Program-made: the position numbers and the translations under genes
Source of the DNA: Metaphire vulgaris
Taxonomy: Eukaryota > Annelida > Clitellata > Crassiclitellata > Megascolecidae
DNA: 64,000 bases
Direction: 5' to 3'
Assembly: GCA_018105865.1 (NCBI GenBank)
Contig: CM030862.1
Span: 13,088,874 to 13,152,873, forward strand
Notes under the pieces: model-generated
What the model was told of the DNA's origin: nothing
Databases searched by the model: none
Seen by the model: only the letters and a program-made list of their open reading frames with translations
Shown here: piece by piece, positions 47,634 to 58,713 of the stretch
Position numbering within the stretch: position 1 is the first letter of the stretch
Layout of the letters: each line of letters opens with the position of its first letter

Positions 47634-49640
47634 ATGGCCAGTAGGCAGTTCTTCAGAAGGAAAGGGATCGCCTGGCTTCGAATTCCCGTTACACTCGGAG
47701 GAGTGGTTAGGACCGATGCAGGGGATCCAGTTCCGCTGGAAACGTTTGCATCGGATCCGGAGGAGGAGGAGGAAGGGACACCGCCAGATGTCGTCGAGGA
47801 CTCCAGCTTCAACGCCATGGTCTCTTCGATCCAGCTGCTCCTGGCGCTGGTGACGACGTCGTTCGCCGTCACCGTGACGTCATACTTTGCGACGCGCTTT
47901 GACGCCACCGTCAGCCTCGTGACGCTGGTCGTCTTCATGAGCGTCGGTCTGGCGGTGATGGTGCTCTTCCGGGTCTACAGGGACCGCCTCCTGCTGAGCA
48001 GGCGACGCAGGAAGACCCCGGCCGAGGAGGAGGAGGAGGAGGAAGGAGGAAGACGACGACGACGTCAGCAGGGACGGCCTCGCTCTGGCGGGAATGGCGA
48101 CGTTCTACGTCACCGGGTGTCTCCTGGACACCTGTCACGTGATCGCGTCGATCAGCTGCGACTCGGTGTGGAGACGGTGTAACGACCGGTACATCTACAC
48201 GTCCTACGTGTGGGTGGTCACCTTCCACGTGCTGAGGATCGTCTACCTGGGAGGGCAGACACTGTTCTGCTTCGCCTTCAACAGAGCCACCTTCGCCGAC
48301 CGACCTGCCACCCGCTACGGTCTCGCCTTCCTTCAGGTGGCCAACCTCAGTCTCTGGTTCGACGCCCTCGTTCACGAATCGTCGCACATGTTCGACCACC
48401 GGCCGCGAATGGGCGACTTCCGCCGACGTTGCCTTGGCAACGCGACCAACGTCACCGCGGAAACGCTCGGCTGCGTCAACCATGACAACCGCCTGTACCA
48501 GATCTCTGATACGTTCATCGGCAGCACGTTTCTACCGTTTACCATCGAGTTTACGCTTTTGGTCGGCGAATACCTGATCCACCTGTATTTCCACTGCGGA
48601 GGCGCCGCCGCCACCGTCGACTCACCTGGGACCAACGCCCACCGCGGTACCTTGGAAAACCGGTACAACGAACAGGTGGTCTTACAGGAGCAGTCAGGTA
48701 TCATGACACCACCTCAGCTGAAAAGTGAAGATGAAGAAGAAGAAAAAGAAGAAAAAAAGAAGAAGAAGAACAAGAACAAGAACAAGAACAAGAACAAGAA
48801 GAAGGCGTTGTTTCTGTTTTTGAGGATGATCCTGACGTTCTCATCCAATTCAACAACAACAGCAATAACAGCGTTGAACGCCCCGTTCTTCTGTCTTGCG
48901 GCTGCTGTGTCTTTCTCGTAGTAAGTATGAACGTCGGTCTGTGCTTATTTGCACTGATGCTCAAACTGAACGTCTTGACGTACTGTCCGCTGAATGCGCA
49001 GATACTTCGGTCCTACGTTCTCGTTCTCTGGATCTCTATGTTGATAAGTATGATGGTCGGGTACTGCGTTAGCGGTACTCTTCGGTACCGATCCGATCTG
49101 CCGTACAACGGACTCGAGTACCTGCTTCTGGTGACGTCAGCCGGTCCCCTGGCGTTCGACGTGTTCACCACAATAGCCGCCACCTCCTCCTCCTCCTCCT
49201 CCTCCTCCTCCTCCTCCTACTCCGGATCGAGTCAGCACCACGCCCCCGGAGACGCTGTTTCATTCCAGGTGGATGGATTTTCCGCTCGCCAGCAGGTGAT
49301 CCTCGAGATATCGAACGCCGTCGAGGTCTACTTTCAGGCGGGATTCTGCATTTTCGCCCGGCGAATCCTGATTTCCGGTTTCGACGCCGACCTTCCGGCG
49401 AAGACGTTCCGCTGCGTCGTTCTGTTTCTCGCCGTTTCGAACGGCGCTCTGTGGCTGGTCGGCAGTCTCAGCGCCTACGAGAATTCGCAGGAGATTCAGG
49501 TAGAATACTACGGAAAGAACGAGTGGAAAATCATCACCAACATCGTCTCGCCCCTCTCCCTCTTCTACCGATTCAACAGCTGCCTTCTGCTGGCAAAAGT
49601 CCATTTCCGAATGCTCGGTCGCCATGGCAACGACACCTGA
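47634..49640 (+). CDS. Otopetrin A (proton channel), two apparent frame changes
   Basis: Otopetrin family: 12-TM proton channels with two six-helix halves. ATG at 47634 begins MASRQFFRRKG and leads into the WLRIPVTLGG motif shared with copies B and C. The coding signal runs in one frame to the (GAG)n tract at 48022-48051, moves to a second frame (EEDDDDVSRDGLALAGMATFY...) up to a purine-rich (GAA/AAC)n tract at about 48730-48805, then returns to the first frame (EEGVVSVFEDDPDVLIQF...) through the stop at 49640. Hallmarks are kept: TSYVWVVTFHVLRIVYLGGQT (TM4 region), ANLSLWFDALVHES (TM5), VEVYFQ, FLAVSNGALWLV and VSPLSLFYRFNS near the C terminus. No GT lies between 47980 and 48062, so an intron there is unlikely. 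Either the assembly has indels in both tracts or the gene carries real compensating slippage. A poly-Ser run from (TCC)n (49183-49218) sits in an extracellular loop. Confidence 0.8.
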
Positions 49641-49688
49641 TGACCGACGAAATCGACAGTCAGCGGCGAAAAAACTTGCAAAGAACAC

Positions 49689-49689
<1 letters not shown>

Positions 49690-49737
<48 letters not shown>

Positions 49738-49751
49738 GTTTTTATATATAA

Positions 49752-49802
<51 letters not shown>
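49690..49802. repeat. (ATT)n and (TA)n microsatellites
   Basis: (ATT)n at 49690-49737 and (TA)n at about 49752-49802, in the presumed 3' UTR of otopetrin A. Confidence 0.95.
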
Positions 49803-49807
<5 letters not shown>

Positions 49808-49937
49808 AGACTTAATTTCCGAGATCTTATCGATTGTTTTAATTAAGAAGAAAAGTGCAACGACCTAAAGAATTAGAAGTCTAACTATGCCAACTTCTTT
49901 CTTACTTACTTCAAATCCAATGTGAGACTCTACTCGC

Positions 49938-50170
49938 CAGGGCCAGGGGCGTAGCCAGAATTCCAGAATAGGGGGCGCTTCCACATTCTTCGGCCCAAAT
50001 GTCTTGACGAGCAAAAAGGTCGTCGTCTCAAAACATCATTAAAGTCTGCTGTCTGGTGTCTCGATCTCGTCTAACTCCCCCCAAAAACTCGCTGCTTTTG
50101 GACGAATCTCACGATTGGTCCTATCCGAATAGGGGTGGGCTCCCATGCCCCTCCCGTGGCTACGCCAATG
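49938..50170. mobile_element. hAT-type MITE, GGCGTAGCC ends
   Basis: Left end includes CAGGGGCGTAGCCAG, right end GTGGCTACGCCAATG. Flanks CTACTCGC and CTTCTCGC agree at 7 of 8 if the element begins at 49938. The interior resembles the copy at 5220-5475 (GGGGGCGC..., GAGCAAAAAGGTCGTC). Confidence 0.65.
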
Positions 50171-50284
50171 CTTCTCGCCTCTGTATGGCGTAGCCATGAT
50201 TTCAGACACATGAACCTTTGAGTAGGTTAATAATGGAGTTAAGCCGTGGTAATAAATAAAATAAATAATTAAAGGTAATTATTA

Positions 50285-50326
<42 letters not shown>

Positions 50327-50589
50327 TACTATACTGTATCTAAATGCTCTAGTCGTATTGTGATCACACAGAGACCATAGACGATATATTTATGTAATCG
50401 GGACAACTAAAATATCTGATAAAAAGTCTCCTAAACAGTTTCTATTGTATTTAAGTAGAATCTCGTGAATTTATATAGCGCTTTCGATGGTAGGTGCCGT
50501 AGCAGCTGCTTATTAGCTTATTAGCTAATCTTATGACAATGGCATATTTTCTATGTTGTTTTGCCTATGGACCTCTAATTGTTTAGGCC

Positions 50590-51010
50590 TATAACTTTTG
50601 ATTTCTTGGAAGGAGTGACTACATTTTTGAGTTATATTGTCCAGAGGGCTAGCACCCTCTACTGAAATTGGCAGAAATTGATTGCTATCAAAATATATTT
50701 TTTAATTTCTTATGACAATGGCATTTTTCTATGTAGTTTTGCCTATGGACCTTTAGTTGTTTAGGCCTATAACTTTTGATTTCTTGAGTTATATGGTACA
50801 GTCTATAAAACCTGTAATACAAGAAACCAGCTCTCTTAAGCACCATCTTATCTCTAGATTGATTTTTTAGACATTTGACAGAGAATAGATTTATGAAAGA
50901 CTTTGTATAGTGTCGTTTCAAATGGCTCATTATTTTTCGTGGCATTTCGAAAGCTCTAGAAAAAAATTGAGACAGAATATATTGACAATTCTAGTACGGT
51001 TTGACACACA
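50590..51010. repeat. Dispersed repeat block, permuted relative to 4.2-4.6 kb
   Basis: 50590-50665 and 50750-50790 share AGGCCTATAACTTTTGATTTC with 35650-35760. 50805-51005 holds AAACCTGTAATACAAGAAACC..., GTATAGTGTCGTTTCAAATGG, CGTGGCATTTCGAAAGCTCT and TCTAGTACGGTTTGACAC, the same modules as 4226-4590 in another order. Confidence 0.7.
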
Positions 51011-51191
51011 TTAGCGTCGCCACGGGGGGCAAATGGGGCAACTGCCCCCCCCAAGCTGACCCCAGGCCGCCTATCAGATTCGCGCAAATCCGGTGAGAAA
51101 GTTTTTGTGGGATGGGGTGGGGTGGGGTAAAGAATCTGACATGCCAGCCCTCTTTTGCCCCCCCCCAAATAAAAATTCCTGGCGACGCCAC
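51008..51191. mobile_element. Probable hAT-type MITE, GGCGTCGCCA ends
   Basis: Left CATTAGCGTCGCCACGG and right CCTGGCGACGCCACTG are inverted repeats with a C-rich/G-rich interior like other elements here. No target duplication could be recognised, so the left border is approximate. Confidence 0.55.
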
Positions 51192-51484
51192 TGTTAGCTG
51201 CTAGCTGTTGGAGCAGTTAGACTGTTAAATAGTCGTTAGGCATAATAAGCTCATAAGTAGAAGAGTCAAGTAAGTGCAACTGGCAGTGAAAGTGCAAGCG
51301 ATGTTCGTCACTTATTTCTCGTTCGCGCTGGTGTAATTCAACAATTCCAGGGGCGTCAAACATACGCCTCGCAGGCCGGATGCACCCGCGAAGGCTTTTC
51401 ATCCGGCCCGCGTGTATGTGGCTGGATACAAGAAAAGAACTTTATGTTTAAGCAAAGTTACTTTATTTAAGACGTGCTAAAGAA

Positions 51485-51535
51485 GTATGTATGTATGTAT
51501 GTATGTATGTATGTATGTATGTATGTATGTATGTA
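51485..51535. repeat. (ATGT)n microsatellite
   Basis: About 12 ATGT units followed by TA-rich sequence to 51571. Confidence 0.95.
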
Positions 51536-52210
51536 TATATATATGTATATATATACAGTATATATATATATGAAAATCGGAAAATACAATATATGAAACT
51601 CGAATTTTTTACCTACAATAGAAATGAAATAAAAATTCCTGAGCAATTTTGACACTCCTGGACTATTTCGTTGAAAACCGAAGCAGCGTCTGCGCCCATT
51701 TTGGGAGTGGGATGGAATGGGGTGGGGTGGGTGAGGGTTATCAGCCTCGGACGGTACAAGAAAGCACAACTTAAATATACTTACTTAGTATTTAAATGAT
51801 GTTGCCACTAGTAAATAAAAGTGAACCAACGCTAGTAACTGCTGCCTTCGATGATTTTATAAAAGAATTTCTGATGAAGTTTCCCGATGAGCAAATCGAA
51901 TGATCGGGATTGGGGCGCCTATGACAAAAGCGACACCTAGCGATTAGTCGGATAACTGAGCCCAATTGTCTCTGGCACAGAATAGCGCATGGCTAAGTTT
52001 GAGCAGGAACAACTTATCGCCCAGCTATTGTCAAACAGTGTCCACTTACTTCCAGGATGGGCATGCTCTCCTCTTGACTGGACAGTATAGTTACAGTCAA
52101 CATCCAGGCCCATATTTTGCATATTGGGGCCCGGGGGCATCTTTTGTAGTGTATCAAAAAGAAACGTCATCACCTCCTATATCATTCCGCAAAAAAAGGT
52201 TTCATCGTTC

Positions 52211-52430
52211 AGGGTTAGGGTTAGAATTAAACCCCTCTTTCCCAGCCCAGGGCCGGGGGCTGTCAACTCCGAAACACCCGCATTTTCTGCCTATTCACTT
52301 TTGCAGTGTATCTGGCAGACCGTGAATTTCACGTTCACAATTCAATTTCCGAACTCCGGGGCAGTGTGGCAGACCGTGTGACAATTTTTAGCCCATCACC
52401 CCTACCCTTACCCCTACCCCTACCGTCTAC
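52211..52430. repeat. Short telomere-like motifs in opposite orientation
   Basis: AGGGTTAGGGTTAG at 52211-52224 and, about 170 bp on, CACCCCTACCCTTACCCC running into CTACCCCTACC (52397-52424). Both resemble degenerate TTAGGG arrays, on opposite strands. Too short to call an interstitial telomere. Confidence 0.4.
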
Positions 52431-52714
52431 CCCGAGAAAAGTTTATCATTAGGTTTGTAAGAACCTAACAATTGGTACCCTAACCCAAATGGGGCATCTG
52501 ACCCTTCGTGCCTGCCCCCCACTACTCGTGACTATGCAAATGCGAGCAATATGTTACAGCGCTAGATAAATCGACGTTTACATTACGATTTACATGCGTC
52601 GACAGAGCTTCATCACTGATAAATTATGCCTACTTAGAGTCACCAACACACCCGAGATCCAGAAACAAAATATGATAATAATTATTAAGAAAATAAATGT
52701 CTATAGTTTCAATG

Positions 52715-52720
52715 TTTATT
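52715..52720 (-). terminator. Poly(A) signal of otopetrin B
   Basis: TTTATT on the plus strand reads AATAAA on the minus strand, 77 bp past the otopetrin B stop codon. Confidence 0.55.
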
Positions 52721-52796
52721 GACTGCAGTTAAGACGCGAGTCCTATCTGTAAGTAGGATAATCGAGACAGAAGAAAAAATGCACCGAGTTTTTGCA

Positions 52797-54677
52797 CTAA
52801 GTGACCTCTTCTGACAACAGAAGTTGTAACGTCTTAACGAACTGGAGGGAACTGACAAAGCGGAAGAAGGTGGACAGCGGAAATAGCAGAGTGACCTTCG
52901 TGACGCTCAGCCAATCGCTGTTGGAAAAGTACCAGCCGAATACCTCGAACTCCGTCGGTACGCTGGTACTACAGGTGAGCATCCAGGCGACGAGGTTGGC
53001 GACTGCCAGGTAGGTGACCGCCAGGCGGAAGACGGTGGCGGTCAAACAGGTGTCTTGGCGAGCGACCTTGACCCTGGCCGCGAACAGGTTGAAGACGACC
53101 TGGAAGTATACCTCAACGGCGCAGACGAGTTCACCTGCGACCAGGTAGACGCCAGGAGGTGAAGAAGAGACCGGGAAATTATTGTCATATGACGTTGTGT
53201 TGATGTTGCGGATTGGACGAAATTCGGTTATGGCGATAATAGAGAGAAATCGAACGAGAAACGGACCGCAAGAGGTCAAGAGGACCAGGTATTCGAACAC
53301 GGTGAAAGGCATTCTCCTGCTCACCTTGAACTTTGAACTCGCCAGGTATCCGGCAACAACGGCTGCCAGCATACAGACCGACTGACAGCAGGTGTAGTAT
53401 GCCAGTAATCTCTGGTACTTGGAAGGTACTGCTCCGGGAGCGTACTTTTGGCAGACGATGGCGACGAATACTGTCAGATTGGCAACGAGGAAGACGGTGA
53501 GACATGCCAGGGATAGGCGGATGGCGGAGTGGGAGCTAGAGCTAGAGCTAGCCTGGTCGGTTTCTTCTGTAAATGGAATCTCTTCTTGTTCGTCGGCGAG
53601 CGAACCTTCAGAGTCGGTGAACGAAAAACTGAGGGAATTGTCGAAGGCGCTGTTGTCCGGGTCGTATTCTTCTCCAGGGGGGTTGTTTGGGTCAGAGGTT
53701 GGGTCAAGGTCGTCGTATTCGCAAGTACTTCGATCGCGGAGGTCATGCTCTGTAGTAATCGCAGCCATTTCACTGGCACCACGATCAGTATGTTCCTCGT
53801 GGTCAGTATGCTCGACGACGAGGCGCGCACTTGGTGTCCCGGTGTGGAAGTACCAGCGAGAGAAGCTCTCTCCGACGAACAGCGCAAACTGGATGAGAAA
53901 CGGAAGGAAGACGGGACTGAGCTTCGTCTCTATCAGGACGTTCATGGTTCCGTTCTGGTTCACGCAGCTCAGTTCGTGCCGCGTCAAGTTCGACCGGTTG
54001 CCGCCGCTCCGACAACCGGAAGCGAAAGCGTCCTGGTACAGAGGACTGTTGAACCTGTCCGACGACTCGTGAACGAAGGCGTCGAACCAGAGACTGACGT
54101 TCACCGCCTGCATGAACGCGATCGCGTAGCGAGTGCAGACCGTTCGTCGGAACAGCGAACGCTTGAAGCTGATGCAGAGAAACGTCTCTCCCCCCAAATA
54201 CGCGATTCGTACCACGTGATACACGACGACGATGACGTAGGCGCCGTACGTGTAGCGGTCGACGCACGCCCTAAAGACCGCGTCACACTTGACGTAGGAG
54301 ATGACGTGGAAGATGTCGAGCAATGACGCCAGAACGAAGAACATGGCGATCCCGGCCAGCGTCAAGGTGTCACGCCGCCTCGAGTCGTGCATGACGGGCG
54401 ACTGAAGAAAGCGACTCCGGTTGACGGCGAAAACGGACATGACGCTAAGACCGATCAGCATGTACGTGACGAGCGTCATCAGGCAGATGACGTCATCGAA
54501 CTGCGGCGACGCGACCGACGCGATAGACAGCGCCGTTGCCATGACGACCGTAACGACGAACGTTAAGATGGCGGATATCGATCCGTCGTAGTCGGCGCTT
54601 CCGGCGGTCGTTTCCTCTTCCGGTTTCGTGTCCGAGATGTTGCCGAAGGTGAAAGCGATCCGTAGGAAGGAGGACAT
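52797..54677 (-). CDS. Otopetrin B (proton channel), intact
   Basis: A single uninterrupted 626-residue frame, so this is the reference copy of the cluster. N-terminal half (about 1-285): FLRIAFTFGN, TM1 at about 34-56, paired helices to YHVVRIAYLGGETFL (153-167), VNVSLWFDAFVHES (192-205) with Glu204, and a luminal Cys-containing loop with two sequons (228, 241). A cytosolic linker (about 286-385) is acidic, Ser-rich and ends in a Ser run. C-terminal half (386-626): six more helices, FEYLVLLTSCGP (461-472), VEVYFQ (521-526), YLAVANLVAW and FPLSTFFRFVS (599-609). These are otopetrin family signatures; otopetrins conduct H+ into the cell at low extracellular pH (sour taste and vestibular cells in vertebrates, acid sensing in insects). 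The gene has no introns, unlike vertebrate OTOP genes, and is antisense to copies A and C. Confidence 0.9.
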   Translation of the reverse strand: MSSFLRIAFTFGNISDTKPEEETTAGSADYDGSISAILTFVVTVVMATALSIASVASPQFDDVICLMTLVTYMLIGLSVMSVFAVNRSRFLQSPVMHDSRRRDTLTLAGIAMFFVLASLLDIFHVISYVKCDAVFRACVDRYTYGAYVIVVVYHVVRIAYLGGETFLCISFKRSLFRRTVCTRYAIAFMQAVNVSLWFDAFVHESSDRFNSPLYQDAFASGCRSGGNRSNLTRHELSCVNQNGTMNVLIETKLSPVFLPFLIQFALFVGESFSRWYFHTGTPSARLVVEHTDHEEHTDRGASEMAAITTEHDLRDRSTCEYDDLDPTSDPNNPPGEEYDPDNSAFDNSLSFSFTDSEGSLADEQEEIPFTEETDQASSSSSSHSAIRLSLACLTVFLVANLTVFVAIVCQKYAPGAVPSKYQRLLAYYTCCQSVCMLAAVVAGYLASSKFKVSRRMPFTVFEYLVLLTSCGPFLVRFLSIIAITEFRPIRNINTTSYDNNFPVSSSPPGVYLVAGELVCAVEVYFQVVFNLFAARVKVARQDTCLTATVFRLAVTYLAVANLVAWMLTCSTSVPTEFEVFGWYFSNSDWLSVTKVTLLFPLSTFFRFVSSLQFVKTLQLLLSEEVT

Positions 54678-55013
54678 GTTCGACCGCCGAAGGATGAATT
54701 ACAGACGCACAGACGCTGCAACCGATGGCTGCCGAGGAGAACAGCTCTAATCCGACCTGTCAATCACCAGTTTCCACATTTCTATTTCCGGTTCCGGTAT
54801 TCTGAAGTGAGATAACAGCGGCGACGACGATCAGAATATTTCGATAGAGGGAGTTGTTTCTGTTTTCAGACTTTAACGTTCAACAAACACTCTGCTACTG
54901 ATGAACAGCCGACGTGAACAGCAGTTCGATGTTTTGCTTTTAGCTGTCTATGATTAATCTAAGCGCGGTTGAATAAGTATTAGACAGGACAAATTATTCT
55001 GACAGAGAGAGAG

Positions 55014-55193
<180 letters not shown>

Positions 55194-55838
55194 GGAGACA
55201 TAGACAGAGGCGGAAAGAGACACAGTTATGAATCTAAACCGGTTCTAACCTTTCAACTCGAGTGTTGACCGTTCGACTAACGTTTTCATAACATTAAACT
55301 ATAAACTGTGAGATAAAAAAAATGTTGTCAAATAATAATGTTCTATATTAAAGCCTTATAATATTATGTTGACGTTAATTATAAAATGCACAATGCTGGC
55401 TGCTGTCGGGGGAAATTCTGGTAATGGCCTCTGGCCTGTTACTGTCAGTCGATCTTTTTTTATTAATTCACCGCCGCCGAATAAACAAAGCTCAAAGTGA
55501 ACTGAATTTGCAGTGAGTGTTTCTCTTTCTTGCTAAAGGAAAACTGGTTTCGGTCGCTGCAATGGCCAGCCATTGGTTTAACGGACATTTACTGCAGTCA
55601 TTATTTTCTTCTCGCCTCTGCTTTGACAACAGAGGCATAATAGGGAAGTGGGAAAGTCCGCTCCTCTGGTCTTATATTTGGTCGATATATTTCCTCGATT
55701 GATGTGAGAAAATGAAAGGGGGTCATGGCGAGCGTGGTGTACACTTTTGTCATTTTTTACATTTCACTTTCTGAGTTAAAATAAGGTCAATTTCTAATCG
55801 GTTGAGAGAGGCTGATGACGTATGGTCAGGTCCAAATA

Positions 55839-56008
55839 CAGTAGAACCTCGATACAACGTCTAATCGATTACTCGGTTATAACGTACCGCAATGTACAGT
55901 CCCGTGTGATGCGCTAACGTATTGTGTGGTTTTGGATATAACGTACCTCGGATATAACGTACTCAATTTGACAGACCCCGTTATGTACGCTATAACGAAG
56001 TTCTACTG
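55839..56008. mobile_element. Tigger/pogo-type MITE
   Basis: Begins CAGTAGAACCTCGATACAACG, ends GCTATAACGAAGTTCTACTG, with TA on both sides (55837-55838, 56009-56010). Same family as 19395-19576; a lone end also occurs near 63731. Confidence 0.8.
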
Positions 56009-56766
56009 TACACTTTTTTAAAGAGCAGTTGAGAAACTGGTCTTAACTTCATCTTGAAACTTCATCACAGATACGAAGAATTCTGATTTCGATAATTAAT
56101 AATTGACGCAACAAATAGTTATATGGTCTTGATCGACAGAGAGCAACAGTTGTTAGCGGGCTTGTTAAAGTTCGAGCTATTGAGGATGATTTCTCGCACG
56201 TACACTGAGTAATAAGTCCATACAATGCATTTGCACCGAAAAATTATGACAAACTATGTCTCTGCTCGGCTGCTTAATGATTCTATAGGCAACAATTAAA
56301 CAACGAAGGCTTTTTGTTTTTCGTCCAACGATTATTTCTTAAGATAGGCGGGGCTTCTGTGGGCTAAACTAAAGGCCCATTGGGGCCATTGCTGTCGTTT
56401 TGGCCCCAAAATAAAAGGTCGAAGCTCTGTTCCAACGCCTTTTAATGAGAAAAAATGTTTCATCGTAAAAACCGGACATAGTATAAGAGATAAATGAATT
56501 ACAGCCTGTCATACAAGTTCTTGATTCATGAGTGTCGTGTAAGCTGAAGCAGCGACAAACGACAATAAATTAATATTTGATATCGGTTTCGTTTTATCTC
56601 TGCACTCAGTTGGTTACTTTTATTTAGAAGTCTGTCAGTTCAGTCAATGCATTTAGACAGACAGTCTGTTTCAGGAGCTTTTTTCTTGATCAGACATCAA
56701 CAATATATATTCGTTTTAGCACTCGAACGAGTATTTCTCTGGTTTTAACATATTAACGTTGTTTTT

Positions 56767-56767
<1 letters not shown>

Positions 56768-56818
<51 letters not shown>
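56768..56818. repeat. (GA)n tract abutting the otopetrin C start codon
   Basis: About 25 GA units run to the base before the ATG at 56819. The tract is in frame and open, so it could be leader or translated (Arg-Glu)n; the ATG after it is the better start. Confidence 0.9.
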
Positions 56819-56823
<5 letters not shown>

Positions 56824-58614
56824 TTTGATTCGAAAGATGAAGGACTTCTTCTGGTGGTTCCGAATCGTTCTCACTTTCGGTGACGTCATCGAAATGGTAG
56901 ACGACAGCGGCGATCAGTGGACCGTAACGACCGTCTGCTACAACGGAAAGGTGGCTTCGCTTCAGCTGTTCCTCGTCATGACAGCTGTCTGTCTGTCTTT
57001 GAGTTTCTGGCGCCTGATGGCGAATACTTTCGGCGCTGCAAAGACGGCGGCTCTACTGGCCTTCATGTTGCTCGGACTCGGAATTCTGTTACATTTCAAC
57101 GTCCACAGGTCCCGGATATTGTCTCCACGGCAGTCAGACTCTCCACCGCCTCCTCGAGACAACATTCCTCTGTTCGGAATCTCCGTCTTCTACTTCTTCG
57201 GCTGCGCGGTGGACATCTTCCAAATGTTCCTGTCTACCTCTTGCTTCGACGTCTGGCGTACCTGTCGGACCGTCTACTACACGGCGACCGGGTGGCTTCA
57301 CCTGTGCTTCCACGTCGTCAGGATCGTCTACCTGGGCGCCCAGACCCTGTTCTGCGTCGTCTTCGACGGGTCGACCATGGTCGACTGCTGCTCGACCCGC
57401 TGTGGGTTGATGTACCTGGCTGCAGTCAACGTCTGCCTGTCCGTCGACTGCTTCGTAGACACGGCCTTCAACCTGATCGTGGCAGGAAATCCTGCGGACA
57501 ATCCCAAGGTAAAGTGCTTCGTGGATGATTCGAACGTCTCGGTTGAGGCAATCCAGTGTCTTCGACAGAACACGACCATGTTTCATTTCCTAAACACCTA
57601 CGTGTCACCCATCTACATACCGATAGCCGTCCAGATGGCCGTTCTGACGGGCCAATGCCTCGGCCACCTGTTCGACCGCTGCACCGCCAGGCCCCCGCCG
57701 GCGGCGGCGGCGGTGACTACCTCCGGAGCTGTGGAATGGACAGAAGCGCCGGAACACCGGACTACGAACGACTTCTTTCGGACGCGGCGCCTAACAATCC
57801 GGACGATGGTGAGGAGCCCTATACGGATCCATTGGACGGAGGCAACTACATTCGCCTGAAGCAGAGCAGCGAGACGACATCTGGCGAAGACGGACCGCCT
57901 AATCCACCGACAGCAACATGGCAATGCAGACTCCAGTTGGCTTTCCTTCTCGCTTTCCTCGTGAACGCCGTATTACTGGGTCTGGCCATACTGCACCGCA
58001 TCCACTCGGAAGCGACCGCTTACCTGTACTACGACCTGCCCTTCCGAGCGCTGATGCTGGCTGCCACCGTCGCTGGATTCGCCCTCAGCAGACCTTTCCA
58101 GGTGCTTCGCGGCGGCGGCGGCGTCTCGTTTAGCGCCCTCGACTACGTCCTCCTGGTTTCCTCCATGGGTCACCTGCAACTGTCGCTGATCGCCTTCATA
58201 CCTCGTGCCATTCGAGGCCTGAGTCTACTGGCCGTTGAGAAACTGCTGAATGCCGCCCAGGGCTGTCTTCAGACGACCTTTGCCCTCTACTCCGCCAGAG
58301 TTACGACGACGTTGTTGGAACGGCGCCGGGTCTTCGAGTGTCTCGTCTTCTTTCTGGCGGTCTCGAACGGGACCCTGTGGCTGGTCGAGACGTGCATCGG
58401 CCTAATTCTGAGCCTGCGTCGCGACGGACACATCGACCAGCGCAGCAGCGTCGAAGCGACCTACTATGGGTCGATGGCTTGGTCGGCCATGAACAACACC
58501 CTCGTTCCCTTTGATCTTATGTTTCATCTGTTGAGCTGTTTCGCCTTCGCAAGAACGTTTCTCTCTCAGAGACCCAAGAGCAGGGCAATATCAAGGACTG
58601 AGCACAACTCATAG
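56819..58614 (+). CDS. Otopetrin C (divergent paralogue), one apparent frame change
   Basis: Starts MSLIRKMKDFFWWFRIVLTFG, matching the N-terminal motif of copies A and B. The N-terminal half is in one frame up to the cytosolic linker. There, near the (GGC)n tract at 57697-57713, the coding signal passes to another frame (DYLRSCGMDRSAGTPDYERL...) and continues to the stop at 58614. No intron fits in the short overlap. Family likeness is clear in GWLHLCFHVVRIVYLGAQTL, LDYVLLVSSMG and FLAVSNGTLWLVE. Hallmark residues are missing: HES in TM5 is VDTA, VEVYFQ is NAAQGCLQ and the LSxFxRF motif is FDLMFHL. If expressed, this copy is unlikely to gate protons in the usual way. Copy B separates it from A; order +, -, + suggests duplication with inversion. 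Confidence 0.75.
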
Positions 58615-58636
58615 GAGGAAGCCCTGTTAATTAAAA

Positions 58637-58704
58637 GGGGCGCGGTGGAGCAGTGGTAGAATTCTTGTCACGCAACCCGAGTGTAGCGGGATCGAATTCA
58701 TGAA
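58637..58704 (+). mobile_element. SINE head fragment
   Basis: GCGCGGTGGAGCAGTGGTAGAA (A-box) and GGGATCGAATTC (B-box) match the head of the SINE at 36326. The body is cut off where the MITE at 58714 begins. Confidence 0.6.
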
Positions 58705-58713
58705 CAGAATAAC

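Noticed and set aside
47935..48483. 182-codon minus-strand open frame opposite otopetrin A
   Set aside because: Antisense shadow with a poly-Pro run from the (GAG)n tract.
49183..49218. (TCC)n in otopetrin A as a third frame-change site
   Set aside because: The frame is the same before and after the tract, and conserved motifs continue on both sides.
53529..54326. 265-codon plus-strand open frame opposite otopetrin B
   Set aside because: Antisense shadow of a strongly supported channel gene; composition is Arg/Val/Asp-biased with no hydrophobic or domain pattern.
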